DNA of 64,000 bases, from assembly GCA_041658565.1 (NCBI GenBank), contig JBAZZY010000010.1, forward strand, positions 23,394-87,393. The letters run 5' to 3'. This DNA is from Actinomycetota bacterium. Lineage in GTDB: Bacteria > Actinomycetota > AC-67. Below are positions 33,146 through 42,333 of this stretch, one piece after another; position 1 is the stretch's first letter; every line of letters begins with the position of its first letter. The position numbers were made by a program, and so were the translations under genes. The notes under the pieces were generated by a model. It was not told where the DNA came from and searched no databases. It saw nothing but the letters and a program-made list of their open reading frames with translations.

Positions 33146-34177
33146 ATGGCGCGGCGGATCATCATCATCGGACTTGCGCTGCTGGCGCTCACCGCGGCTT
33201 CCTGCTCCACGCCGAATCGGGAGGCCAAGCCGGGCGGCAACAAGACGCCCTCCGGGGCGATCACGGTTTACTCGGGGCGCGAGAAGGACCTCGTCGCACC
33301 CCTGTACGAGCGATTCACAGCGGCAACCGGCATCACGGTCAACGCCCGCTACGGGGACACCGCGGAACTCGCGGCACAGATCCTCGAAGAGGGTTCGGGC
33401 TCCCCCGCCGACGTGTTCTTCGCGCAAGACGCGGGGGGACTCGGCGCCGTATCGGCGCGAGGGCTCTTCGAGCCACTCGAGGAAGCGATCACAAACAAAG
33501 TCGAGTCTCGGTTCCGCGCGAGTGATCGATCTTGGGTGGGCGTCTCGGGGCGCGCGCGCGTCGCCGTCTACAACACCGAGACCTTGAAGAGGGAAGACCT
33601 GCCGACTTCAATCCTCGGCTTCACCGATCCGAAGTGGAAGGGCAAGATCGGTTGGGCACCGACGAACGGGTCGTTCCAAGCGTTCGTGACGGGCCTGCGA
33701 ATCCTCAAGGGCGACGATGCTGCGCGCGCGTGGCTTCGCGGACTCAAGGCCAATGACGCACAGGTCTACCCGAAGAACACGCCGATCGTCGAAGCTGTGA
33801 ATGCGGGCGAGATTCAGGTCGGATTCGTCAACCACTACTACGTGCTGGAGATGATGAAAGATAACCCCGCGATCAAAGCGGCGAACTACTTCTTCTCCGG
33901 CGGAGATCCCGGATCGCTCGTCAACGTCGCCGGAGTCGGAATCGTGAAGACGTCGCACAACGAGGCTGCAGCGCGACGCTTCGTGGAATACCTGCTGGAA
34001 ACGGAAGCCCAGGAGTTCTTCGCGACCGAGACCTTCGAGTACCCGCTGGTTGCCGGCATCAAGGCCGACCCGCGCCTTCCGGCCTTGACCGCCCTTGAGC
34101 CTCCGGCCATCGACCTCTCCCAATTGAAGTCGCTCGAGGCGACCTTGACCATGCTCAAAGACGAGAACATCCTGTAG
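33146..34177 (+). CDS. fbpA: Ferric-iron ABC transporter, substrate-binding lipoprotein (FbpA-like)
   Basis: The 343-residue protein starts at ATG 33146 after AGGAGAGGAAA. It has a lipobox (LTAASC, Cys about 20) and an extracellular solute-binding fold beginning ITVYSGREKDLVAPLYERF, typical of FbpA/FutA-type Fe3+ binders. The tyrosine pair in VNHYYVLEM fits iron coordination. It is the first gene of an iron importer with the permease and ATPase downstream. The upstream gap also drives groES in the opposite direction; a CCTAACATT segment at 33102-33110 faintly resembles half of a DtxR/IdeR box but is not convincing. Confidence 0.93.
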   Translation: MARRIIIIGLALLALTAASCSTPNREAKPGGNKTPSGAITVYSGREKDLVAPLYERFTAATGITVNARYGDTAELAAQILEEGSGSPADVFFAQDAGGLGAVSARGLFEPLEEAITNKVESRFRASDRSWVGVSGRARVAVYNTETLKREDLPTSILGFTDPKWKGKIGWAPTNGSFQAFVTGLRILKGDDAARAWLRGLKANDAQVYPKNTPIVEAVNAGEIQVGFVNHYYVLEMMKDNPAIKAANYFFSGGDPGSLVNVAGVGIVKTSHNEAAARRFVEYLLETEAQEFFATETFEYPLVAGIKADPRLPALTALEPPAIDLSQLKSLEATLTMLKDENIL

Positions 34178-34180
34178 AGC

Positions 34181-35815
34181 ATGCGCCCCGTCGAAAGGGA
34201 CCCGGTTCTCGACACCCTCGAGCCGAGTCCCTCTCGCCCCCGGCGCCGCTCCGCGCCACGCTCGCTCATCGCCGGGGCCACCGTTGTCGGCGCACTCACA
34301 GTGCTGCCGGCCCTGTACCTCGTCGTGAGATCGTGGGAGGGCGGGCCGGACACGATTCTCGACACGATCCTGGACGCGCGCACAGCCGGCTTGCTCGTGC
34401 GGACGATTGGACTCGCGCTTGCGGTTACGGCCACGGCGGTCGCGATGTCGCTGCCGCTCGCATGGCTGACCGAGCGAACCGATTTGCCCGGGCGGAGGGC
34501 GTGGACGGTGCTGCTGGCGCTGCCTCTAGTCATCCCTACGTACGTCGGCGGCTACGTGTTCGTCGCGGCACTGGGGCCGCGCGGTCTCCTGCAGCAACTG
34601 CTCGAGCCGATCGGCGTGATGCGACTGCCGTCGATCTACGGGTTCGGCGGTGCGTGGCTCGTGCTTACATTGTTCACCTTCCCCTACGTGTACCTCACCG
34701 CGCGCGCCGCGCTGCGCGGTCTGGACCCCGCCCTCGAGGAAGCGAGCATGGCCCTTGGACGATCCCGTCGGGAAACGATGCGGTCGGTTGTGCTCCCGCA
34801 ACTCCGTCCGTCCGTCGCCGCCGGATCGCTGCTTGTCTCGCTATACGTGCTGCACGATTTCGGAGCGGTTTCACTGTTGCGATTCGACTCGTTCACGCGC
34901 GCCATCTACATGCAATACACAGGCTCGTTCGATCGTTCACGCGCCGCGATCCTCGGGCTGCTGCTTATCTGCGTCACGGGTGTTCTTCTTTCCGGCGAGC
35001 GCCGCGCGCGCACTCGTGCGGCCTACTACCGCGCGCAGGGATCGGCGCCGCGTATTCCGACCCGGTCGGCCCTCGGCCGCCGGCGTTGGCCTGCGTTCGC
35101 CGCATGCGCCCTGTTGGTCACCGTCGCCCTGGGAGTCCCCATCGCGGTAATCGCGTACTGGCTCGCGCGCGGCGTTCGTGCCGGCGAGACGACCGGAGTC
35201 GCGTTTGCCGCCGCGGGACGAAGCCTGCAGGCATCCGGACTCGCGGCAGGCGCAGCCGTCATCGCGGCGTGGCCGATCTCGGTCCTCACGGTGCGCTACC
35301 CGAGCCGCCTGACGCGCGCCCTCGAGCGCGCGTCCTTCATCGGCTACGCGCTCCCGGGCCTGGTCGTCGCCCTCGCACTCGTATTCGTCGGCGCCCGATA
35401 CGTCCCAACGCTCTACCAGACGCGCACGATGCTCGTTTTCGCCTACGTCGTGCTCTTCCTTCCCCAAGCGGCCGGCGCCCTTCGCGCCGGCCTGCTCCAA
35501 CTCAACCCGCAGATCGAAGAGGCCGCGCACTCACTGGGAAGCGGTCGCATCGAAACCCTGCGCCGGGTCGTGCTCCCGCTCGTGCGGCCCGGAATGCTCA
35601 CCGGAGCCGCGCTGGTATTCCTCACGACGATGAAGGAACTACCGGCCACGCTACTGCTCGCCCCGACAGGTTTCGCAACGTTGTCGACCGAAGTATGGAG
35701 CGCCACGAACTCGGCTTCCTTCGCGCGCGCCGCGATGCCGGCGCTGCTGTTGATCGTGCTGGCCGCCGGCCCGCTCGCCGTCATGCTGCTCCGGGGACGG
35801 GTGAGCGAACGATGA
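34181..35815 (+). CDS. fbpB: Ferric-iron ABC transporter, fused permease (FbpB-like)
   Basis: The 544-residue membrane protein has about 12 spans and two binding-protein-dependent permease domains in one chain. Each carries an EAA loop: EEASMALGRSRRETMRSVVLPQLRP at about 185-210 and EEAAHSLGSGRIETLRRVVLPLVRP at about 445-470. Both contact the ATPase. It starts 3 bp after the fbpA stop and overlaps the ATPase gene by 4 bp. It imports Fe3+ delivered by FbpA. Confidence 0.95.
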   Translation: MRPVERDPVLDTLEPSPSRPRRRSAPRSLIAGATVVGALTVLPALYLVVRSWEGGPDTILDTILDARTAGLLVRTIGLALAVTATAVAMSLPLAWLTERTDLPGRRAWTVLLALPLVIPTYVGGYVFVAALGPRGLLQQLLEPIGVMRLPSIYGFGGAWLVLTLFTFPYVYLTARAALRGLDPALEEASMALGRSRRETMRSVVLPQLRPSVAAGSLLVSLYVLHDFGAVSLLRFDSFTRAIYMQYTGSFDRSRAAILGLLLICVTGVLLSGERRARTRAAYYRAQGSAPRIPTRSALGRRRWPAFAACALLVTVALGVPIAVIAYWLARGVRAGETTGVAFAAAGRSLQASGLAAGAAVIAAWPISVLTVRYPSRLTRALERASFIGYALPGLVVALALVFVGARYVPTLYQTRTMLVFAYVVLFLPQAAGALRAGLLQLNPQIEEAAHSLGSGRIETLRRVVLPLVRPGMLTGAALVFLTTMKELPATLLLAPTGFATLSTEVWSATNSASFARAAMPALLLIVLAAGPLAVMLLRGRVSER

Positions 35816-36960
35816 GCATCACACTTCCCGGACGCGAAACGCTCCGGACGTTCGATCCCGGTGCGGATAGGCTGAACGCAACAATGCAAACGGCCTTCGC
35901 AACTGAAGGACTCGTGAAGTTCTACGGTGACACGCCCGCGGTCGCCGGGGTGCACGTCGATGTTGCGCGCGCGGAGATCCTCGCCCTGCTGGGCCCCAGC
36001 GGCTGCGGCAAGACAACGTTCTTGCGCCTGATCGCCGGCTTCGAGCGTCCCGACGCCGGAGTCGTGCGCTTCGGTGACCAACAGATGGCCGGACCGCACC
36101 GATTCGTTCCGCCGGAGCGTCGGAGCGTCGGCTTCGTCTTCCAAGACTACGCTTTGTTCCCGCACATGAGAGTCGCCGATAACGTCGGCTACGGCGTCAG
36201 AGGAGACCGCGCTCGACGCCGATCCCGAGTCACGCAGGCACTTGATCTTGTAGGTCTCGGCGACCTCGGCGATCGATACCCACACGAGTTGTCCGGCGGT
36301 CAGCAGCAGCGCGTCGCGCTGGCGCGCGCGCTGGCGCCGGAGCCGCAGATCGTGCTGCTCGACGAGCCGTTCTCGAACCTCGACGCGGACCTGCGGACGC
36401 GGGTGCGAACCGAGGTGCGCGACATCTTGCGCGCGGCGGGCGCCACAGCGATCTTCGTAACGCACGATCAAGAAGAAGCGCTGGAGATAGCCGATCGCGT
36501 GGCCGTGATGCACGACGGACGCATCGAGCAGATCGGGCGGCCCGAGGAGATCTACCACACGCCGGCGACGCGCTTCGTCGCGGACTTCGTCGGCGAAGCC
36601 GAGTTCCTTCCTGCCGTCGTAAAGAACAACCTTCTCTCCACCGACCTCGGCTCGTTCGCGTTGCCGAACTCGGGCGTAACCCCCGGCCCCGGCGAACTGA
36701 TGCTGCGGCCGGAGGACATCCACCTGTCGCTCGATCCATCCAGCGAAGCCGAAGTCGTTGCCGAGCGATTCCACGGCCCGTTCAACCGCACAGTCGTGCG
36801 GTTGCCGTCGGGCCGGATGCTCGTTTCCGCACACTCGTCGCAAGCGACGTTCCACCCCGGCGACCGAGTACGAGTCGAGTTCCGCCCGGATCACCTGGTC
36901 CTGTTCCGCGGCGAGACGCGCGCCGCGTGGATCCCCGCCGGTCCGCGCGCGGGGACGTAG
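35812..36960 (+). CDS. fbpC: Ferric-iron ABC transporter, ATP-binding subunit (FbpC-like)
   Basis: The 382-residue ATPase is read from the ATG overlapping the permease stop; an internal ATG at 35884 is an alternative that would trim 24 non-conserved residues. It has Walker A GPSGCGKTTF, signature LSGGQQQRVALAR, Walker B VLLDEPFSNLD and switch His in VTHDQEEA. The C-terminal TOBE-type regulatory domain (about 270-370) matches importers of the FbpC/PotA class. The gene ends 18 bp before the convergent tsaD. Confidence 0.95.
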   Translation: MSITLPGRETLRTFDPGADRLNATMQTAFATEGLVKFYGDTPAVAGVHVDVARAEILALLGPSGCGKTTFLRLIAGFERPDAGVVRFGDQQMAGPHRFVPPERRSVGFVFQDYALFPHMRVADNVGYGVRGDRARRRSRVTQALDLVGLGDLGDRYPHELSGGQQQRVALARALAPEPQIVLLDEPFSNLDADLRTRVRTEVRDILRAAGATAIFVTHDQEEALEIADRVAVMHDGRIEQIGRPEEIYHTPATRFVADFVGEAEFLPAVVKNNLLSTDLGSFALPNSGVTPGPGELMLRPEDIHLSLDPSSEAEVVAERFHGPFNRTVVRLPSGRMLVSAHSSQATFHPGDRVRVEFRPDHLVLFRGETRAAWIPAGPRAGT

Positions 36961-36978
36961 TCCGCCCCGCCAACCACC

Positions 36979-37980
36979 TCAGCCCAGCGAAAGCGCCGGG
37001 TTTGCGCCGATGTCCCAGGATGCTCGGTCGCCTCGCTCGAACCGGCGCGCGCCCGCTGCCGCGATCATCGCGCCGTTGTCGGTGCACAACGCGATCGAAG
37101 GGACGACGACGCGAATGCCGGACTCCTCCCCCGCCGCGCGCATGCGCGCGCGCAGTCGCGAGTTCGCCGCGACCCCACCGGCGAGGACCACCGTGTCGAT
37201 GCCCAGATCGCGCGCGGCGCGGATCGTCTTGGTGACGAGCACGTCGACGATTGCCTCTTGAAAAGACGCCGCAAGATCGGCCGGATCGAACGAGTCCTCG
37301 AGGTTCTGCCGTTCGCGAACCCATCGGATGACGGCAGTCTTCAAGCCCGACATAGAGAAGTCGTAGTTCGGCTCACCCAGCAGCGCGCGCGGAAAACGAT
37401 ACGCCGACGCATCGCCCGACGCGGCCAGTCGATCGATCACCGGACCGCCGGGGAACCCCAGACCGAGGAATCGCGCAACCTTGTCGAAGGCTTCCCCTAC
37501 CGCGTCGTCAATCGTCTGGCCAAGGATCTCGAACCGGCCGTGCTCCGGCATCACCGCAATCATGGTGTGTCCCCCGGAAACGATGAGCGCAACGACCGGC
37601 GGCTGCACGGATGGATCTTCGAGGAATGACGCCTCGATGTGCCCTTCCAGATGGTTGACTCCAATCAGCGGGATGTCCAGCGTTGCAGCCATCGCCTTTG
37701 CCGCGGCGACTCCTACGATGAGCGCGCCGACGAGCCCGGGTCCAACCGTAACCGCAACGGCGTCCAGATCACGCGGGCCGACGCCTGCTTCCGCGAGCGA
37801 CTGCTCGATCGCAGGTGTCACCGTCATTACGTGCGTTCTACCGGCAATCTCGGGAACGACGCCGCCGAACGGTGCATGCAGGTCGATTTGGGACGAGATG
37901 ATGTTGGAGCGCACGGCTCCGTCCACCAGGACCGCGATTCCCGTCTCGTCGCAGGAGGTCTCAATTCCGAGAATGATCAC
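36979..37980 (-). CDS. tsaD: tRNA N6-threonylcarbamoyladenosine transferase TsaD
   Basis: The 333-residue enzyme transfers threonylcarbamoyl from TC-AMP to A37 of ANN-decoding tRNAs. It has the ASKHA fold (ILGIETSCDETGIAVL) and the metal-binding HxEGH motif (NHLEGHIEA). Its GTG start overlaps the rimI stop (GTGA). It is the last gene of the tsaE-tsaB-rimI-tsaD set, so all partners except TsaC are encoded together. The length is normal. Confidence 0.97.
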   Translation of the reverse strand: MIILGIETSCDETGIAVLVDGAVRSNIISSQIDLHAPFGGVVPEIAGRTHVMTVTPAIEQSLAEAGVGPRDLDAVAVTVGPGLVGALIVGVAAAKAMAATLDIPLIGVNHLEGHIEASFLEDPSVQPPVVALIVSGGHTMIAVMPEHGRFEILGQTIDDAVGEAFDKVARFLGLGFPGGPVIDRLAASGDASAYRFPRALLGEPNYDFSMSGLKTAVIRWVRERQNLEDSFDPADLAASFQEAIVDVLVTKTIRAARDLGIDTVVLAGGVAANSRLRARMRAAGEESGIRVVVPSIALCTDNGAMIAAAGARRFERGDRASWDIGANPALSLG

Positions 37981-38510
37981 AATCCAACGGCTCCCCGGAT
38001 TCGCGCCAAGCGCTCGGTGATTTCGTAGGACTGCACGTTCTCAACCCACATCACCAGCGCGTCCTCCCCGGTCTCCGCGTAGTAATTGCGCCGAACGCCG
38101 ACCGGTCGGAAACCGAACCATGCGTACAGTCGCTGCGCCGGCCAGTTGGCAACACGAACTTCAAGCGCAATCGACGTTGCGGCGCGCGCGCGCGCCTCGT
38201 CGAACAGATTCAGCATGATGCGGGTTCCCACTCCCCGATGCTGCACCAACGGATCCGTTGCGATCGTCGTGATGTGGCCTTCTCCCTGGTGCACCATGAG
38301 TCCGCCGTACCCGACGAGCCGGTGCTCCTCAATCGCAACCACATAGTGGCGCGTCTTACGCTGCGACAACTCGCTGAAGAACAGCGCCGCGCTCCAGGGA
38401 CGGGGGTAGACCTGCCGTTCGATCTCAAGAACCTCGCGCACGTGGCGGCGGCGCATGGGAGTGATCTCGATGGGCAGCAAACCGCGAGGGGGATCGGCTT
38501 CGGCTCTCAT
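37977..38510 (-). CDS. rimI: Ribosomal protein S18-alanine N-acetyltransferase
   Basis: The start is ATG 38510, which overlaps the tsaB stop and follows GGAGG; the frame to 38585 is only overlap. The 177-residue GNAT enzyme has the acetyl-CoA loop (VQHRGVGTRIMLNL) and RimI-type substrate residues (EVRVANWPAQRLYAWFGF). It acetylates the N-terminus of S18. Its position between tsaB and tsaD is the widespread bacterial arrangement. Confidence 0.93.
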   Translation of the reverse strand: MRAEADPPRGLLPIEITPMRRRHVREVLEIERQVYPRPWSAALFFSELSQRKTRHYVVAIEEHRLVGYGGLMVHQGEGHITTIATDPLVQHRGVGTRIMLNLFDEARARAATSIALEVRVANWPAQRLYAWFGFRPVGVRRNYYAETGEDALVMWVENVQSYEITERLARIRGAVGL

Positions 38511-39253
38511 CCGGCCTCCCCACGCGCTCGCTTGGAAACCTGAACTCGCATCGGTCGCTCGATCGTGACGCCTCTGTCGGCCCACTTGATCTCGGCATCC
38601 GACTTGCGAACATACAGCGGCTCGATCAGCGCGGGAACGACGCCCTCGCCGCTCTCGAGGCGCGGCGACGCGAGTTCCACGAGCACCGCCGCCGACGGGA
38701 ATGCGCGATCCGGCGGAGCGACGCTGCCGAGGCCGGCGAGTTGATCCGGGTACGCGGATACCCCATCTCCGACCATCAGCACAGGCTGCCCGCGTGACTG
38801 CAACTCATCTGCGAGATCCGACGGATCCCACGCGCGGTACTCGTCGAGTCGCTCGACTCCGACGGGCGCGCGCCGGTACATCGACGCGAAGACCTGGCCC
38901 CTGCGGGCGTCAATGCACGCGCAGATCACGCTCGACGTGTCGCGCACTCCCGCGGCTAGCAGGTCCAAGCTCGACACTCCGACCACCGGCACTTCGAGCA
39001 TCTGCGCCACGGTCTTCGCGGTCACGATGCCGACACGCATACTCGTGAACAACCCGGGGCCGATTCCTGCGGCGACCCCGCCGACCTCGCGAAGATCCGT
39101 CTTGGTGAGTTCGAGCAGCGACCGCATTGCGGGAACCAGAAACTCCACATGCCCGCGGCCGCGCGCAACGACGATGCTGCCGAGGACTCCCTGCGAGTTC
39201 GCAAGGGCAACCGAGGAGACCGGCGTCGAGGTCTCGAACCCGAGCACCAGCAT
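38507..39253 (-). CDS. tsaB: tRNA threonylcarbamoyladenosine biosynthesis protein TsaB
   Basis: The start at ATG 39253 gives LVLGFETSTPVSSVALA, the first ASKHA strand pair; it overlaps the tsaE stop by one coding step (ATGA). The 248-residue inactive TsaD paralogue scaffolds TsaD and TsaE in t6A synthesis. Confidence 0.95.
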   Translation of the reverse strand: MLVLGFETSTPVSSVALANSQGVLGSIVVARGRGHVEFLVPAMRSLLELTKTDLREVGGVAAGIGPGLFTSMRVGIVTAKTVAQMLEVPVVGVSSLDLLAAGVRDTSSVICACIDARRGQVFASMYRRAPVGVERLDEYRAWDPSDLADELQSRGQPVLMVGDGVSAYPDQLAGLGSVAPPDRAFPSAAVLVELASPRLESGEGVVPALIEPLYVRKSDAEIKWADRGVTIERPMRVQVSKRARGEAG

Positions 39254-39741
39254 CAGGCCTCCGCCGCCCATCCGGCACACGCTTTGCGCAAGGACTCCCA
39301 GTCCCGATCCCAGCGTCTCCCCGACGCGCGAATCACGATTCGGCGCCGCTCCTCATCATGCTGCGTCATCTCTATCTCCAGACGATCGGCCGGCAGCGCG
39401 CCGTCGACCGCGTCGCCCCACTCCACGAACGTCACCGAGCCGGGATCGAACACCTCTTCGTAGCCCAAGTCGTACAGCTCCTGCAAGGAATTCAGTCGAT
39501 AGACATCGACGTGCACGACCCGCGCAGACCCCGCGTATTCCCGCACCAGCACGAACGACGGGCTCTGCACCCGGGCCCGCACGCCCAGCGCTGCCGCCGC
39601 CCCTTGCACTAGACAAGTCTTTCCCGCCCCGAGATCGCCCGACAACGACACCACATCTCCCGGCGCCAAGAAACCGGCCAACGCGCCGCCGATCGCACGG
39701 GTCACCTCGGGCGAGGTCGAGACACACTCCATTTCCAGCAC
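39253..39741 (-). CDS. tsaE: tRNA threonylcarbamoyladenosine biosynthesis ATPase TsaE
   Basis: A GTG at 39741, eight bases after AAGGAGG, is chosen; the long in-frame extension to 40131 overlaps the udg gene and is rejected. The 162-residue P-loop ATPase has GDLGAGKTCLVQG and a Walker B-like region (HVDVYRLNS...EWGD). It regulates the TsaB-TsaD complex. Confidence 0.93.
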   Translation of the reverse strand: MLEMECVSTSPEVTRAIGGALAGFLAPGDVVSLSGDLGAGKTCLVQGAAAALGVRARVQSPSFVLVREYAGSARVVHVDVYRLNSLQELYDLGYEEVFDPGSVTFVEWGDAVDGALPADRLEIEMTQHDEERRRIVIRASGRRWDRDWESLRKACAGWAAEA

Positions 39742-39755
39742 CGGGATTTCCTCCT

Positions 39756-40385
39756 TCAGAAAAGCCCCGGTTGTGGCGCGGAGTCGCCGTCGCCCGATAC
39801 CGCATCCTCGCCCGGCACGGCACGCAACTCCTCGAGCACTTTGGACAGGAACCGGAAGTCGTCTTCCATCTGGGACATCGCCGTGCCGCTGCGGCCGCTG
39901 TGCAGCACGGCGGCGGGATGGAACGTGGGCACCAGTACCCGGCCCATCACCTCGTAGCGCTTGCCCCGCAATCGAGAGATCCCAACCTGAGTTTGCAGCA
40001 AGAACCTCGTGGCGAAGTTCCCCAACGAACACACAACTAGAGGGTCGACCAGATCCATCTGTTCGGTCAACCACGGCGTGCACGCTTCGATCTCGCCGGG
40101 CTGCGGATCGCGATTGCTCGGCGGGCGACACTTCAAAACATTGGCGACGTAAACGTCATCGCGCGTAAGTCCGATCCCTTCGATCAGCTCGTTCAGCAGA
40201 TTCCCGGCCGCGCCGACGAATGGAACGCCTTTCCGATCCTCGTGGAATCCGGGAGCCTCTCCTATGAACATCAGCTCCGCGGCGGGGTCACCGGAGGCGA
40301 ACACGACCTGCGTCCGCGTTTGCGACAAGTCGCATCGCGCGCACTGCGCGGCATCGCGCGCGGCGGCATCGATCGTTCTCGTCAC
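39756..40385 (-). CDS. udg: Type-4 uracil-DNA glycosylase
   Basis: The 209-residue iron-sulfur glycosylase has cluster cysteines C15 and C18 (CARC), a third in VLKCRPP and a fourth in EACTPWL. Motif A is GEAPGFHED and motif B is HPAAVLHSG. It removes uracil from DNA after cytosine deamination, which is relevant in a GC-rich genome. The GTG start overlaps the P1 peptidase stop (GTGA). Confidence 0.95.
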   Translation of the reverse strand: MTRTIDAAARDAAQCARCDLSQTRTQVVFASGDPAAELMFIGEAPGFHEDRKGVPFVGAAGNLLNELIEGIGLTRDDVYVANVLKCRPPSNRDPQPGEIEACTPWLTEQMDLVDPLVVCSLGNFATRFLLQTQVGISRLRGKRYEVMGRVLVPTFHPAAVLHSGRSGTAMSQMEDDFRFLSKVLEELRAVPGEDAVSGDGDSAPQPGLF

Positions 40386-41293
40386 GCGCTCCCCCCATGC
40401 ATTCGACCAAGAGCGGGGGCACCGGCGACGCCGGTTGCCGCGCGCACTCCGCGACGCACCGCCTCGGCCACCAAGTCCGCCGCCATCCGTCCAACCATCT
40501 CCGTGTGCGCCGGAACCCGGCGTGTGGACAACGCGAACACGGTATCGCCGTCGAACAAGGTATGCACAGGCCGGATCGCCCTGGCAAGGCCCGTCGCCGC
40601 CATGCGGGCGACGCGCGACAACTCGTCACGTGAAAGCGTCCCGTTGGTGGCGACACACACCAGCGTGGTCGATGTCGACCGCGGAAGCGAAAACGCAGCT
40701 TTCGCGCGCGCTCCGGCGAGAACCTCACCCGACTCATCGATGACGTCGCCGAGCGCATTTACGACTGCGATCACGCCGACGACCAAGTCCCCCTCGGCGC
40801 GCGATGAGCCCCCGATTCCGCCCCGGCTCTGATGCTCGAGCCCTGCGGTCTTGCCGACCGTTGCCCCCATCCCGGCGCCGACATTGCCCTCCCGGGACTC
40901 CTCGGCCTCGGCCGCTTCGCAAGCCGCATAGCCCTCGGCCGGACCGGGCCGAACACTCGGATCTCCGATCCCCAGGTCGTAGATCACGGCCGCAGGAACG
41001 ACCGGCACGCGCGCGCCCGGCGCCGCCACTCCGACGCCACGCTCTTCAAGCCACCGCATGACGCCGTCGGCTGCCGCCAGGCCGAACGCAGACCCGCCGG
41101 TGAGCAAGATCCCATGAACTTCCTGCACCAGCGATCCCGGTGACAAGGCATCCATCTCGCGCGTGCCCGGCGCGCCCCCCGCGACGAACGCGGCGGCCGC
41201 AGTGCCCGGCGGCGGAAGGATGACGGTGCAGCCGGTGAGCGCATGATCATCGGACCAGTGCCCCACTCGGATCTCGGGGACCGCCGTAATCAT
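40382..41293 (-). CDS. P1/DmpA-family N-terminal-nucleophile peptidase
   Basis: The 303-residue protein belongs to the P1 (S58) family, which self-cleaves to expose a Thr/Ser nucleophile, here probably within STSTTLVCVATNG. Conserved features include RVGHWSD at the start and GGSAFGLAAADGVMRWLEE. Family members are aminopeptidases or related amidohydrolases; the substrate here is unknown. It is coupled by 4-bp overlaps to both neighbours. Confidence 0.9.
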   Translation of the reverse strand: MITAVPEIRVGHWSDDHALTGCTVILPPPGTAAAAFVAGGAPGTREMDALSPGSLVQEVHGILLTGGSAFGLAAADGVMRWLEERGVGVAAPGARVPVVPAAVIYDLGIGDPSVRPGPAEGYAACEAAEAEESREGNVGAGMGATVGKTAGLEHQSRGGIGGSSRAEGDLVVGVIAVVNALGDVIDESGEVLAGARAKAAFSLPRSTSTTLVCVATNGTLSRDELSRVARMAATGLARAIRPVHTLFDGDTVFALSTRRVPAHTEMVGRMAADLVAEAVRRGVRAATGVAGAPALGRMHGGSA

Positions 41294-42333
41294 CGCGTCG
41301 TTGTCGCGGCAACGCGGGCGACGAAGCGTCGCACGTGATCGTTGAACTCCTCGTGCCGCTCAAGCATCGAGCTGTGTCCGGCTCCCTTCAGAACGACGAG
41401 TTCCGCGCCGGGGATGGCGCGCGCCATGCGCACCGACGCCCCAGGCGGCGTGAGCCGGTCGTGCGAACCGACGATGATCAGCACGGGGATGTCGATGACC
41501 GGCAACACCGTCGTCACATCGAAGCCGAGCAACGTCGGCAGCAGGCGCTCCCAGACCTCAGACGGAACCTCAGCAAGCATGCGTTCGACGAAGTCCACTT
41601 GCGCCGGAGACGGGCTCGGACCGAATCCGAAGAACCGCGCCGACAAGTACGCGATCGAGCTGCCGTTGGCGCGCATTCGATCGACGGTATCCGCCCTGCC
41701 GGTGAGCGCGCGCATGAGACCCTCTTGCAACGCTTGAGATACGGCGCGCGCGCGCCGTCCCGCGCCGTAGAGCACGCCTCCCATAACGTCGGCGGCCGTC
41801 GTGTCGACGAGCACAAGACCTCCCACACGCCGACCGATCTGTTCGCCGAACAACTCGCAGTACTTCAACGCGGTCATGCCGCCCATCGAATGACCGACCA
41901 CGACTGCGGGACCGTCGCCGGTCGTTTCGCTCAGCACGGCGTGTAGATCGCGAGCGAGTGCCTCCAGCGACCAATCCTGCGACTCCGGACGTCCGCTGCG
42001 ACCGTGCCCGCGATGGTCGTAGAGCACCAGTCGCATGTCTTCGGCGAGCCCGGTGATCTGGTGATGCCACAACGTGAGGTTCAGCGAAAACCCGTGCGAA
42101 AACACCACGGTAGGCCCGCTGCCGGCCTGCTCGACGTTGAGCAGTGTCCCGTCGAACGACGGGATCGGACCGATGGACGCGCCGCGCACGCTTCCGTACG
42201 CCTCTTTTGCGAACGGGTCGGCACGGCTTCGGTCACGACGGACGAACGCGCGCTCGGCGGCTATCCCGCCCGCAACTGCCGCAGCAATCGCCGCTGCGGA
42301 GATCGCACCCGCGCGCAACCCTCGCTTAGCCAC
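41290..42333 (-). CDS. Alpha/beta hydrolase with N-terminal membrane segment
   Basis: The 347-residue protein has an N-terminal hydrophobic Ala-rich segment (about 9-26) that may anchor it. An alpha/beta hydrolase fold follows: FSHGFSLN oxyanion loop, nucleophile elbow VGHSMGGM, acid Asp in VGSHDRLTP and His in GAGHSSML. It resembles haloperoxidase-like esterases; the substrate is unknown. Its GTG start overlaps the alr stop by 8 bp. Confidence 0.9.
   Translation of the reverse strand: MAKRGLRAGAISAAAIAAAVAGGIAAERAFVRRDRSRADPFAKEAYGSVRGASIGPIPSFDGTLLNVEQAGSGPTVVFSHGFSLNLTLWHHQITGLAEDMRLVLYDHRGHGRSGRPESQDWSLEALARDLHAVLSETTGDGPAVVVGHSMGGMTALKYCELFGEQIGRRVGGLVLVDTTAADVMGGVLYGAGRRARAVSQALQEGLMRALTGRADTVDRMRANGSSIAYLSARFFGFGPSPSPAQVDFVERMLAEVPSEVWERLLPTLLGFDVTTVLPVIDIPVLIIVGSHDRLTPPGASVRMARAIPGAELVVLKGAGHSSMLERHEEFNDHVRRFVARVAATTTR

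Noticed and set aside
34333..35811. Long N-terminal extension of fbpC
   Set aside because: It overlaps the permease gene in another frame; the ABC ATPase begins at 35812.
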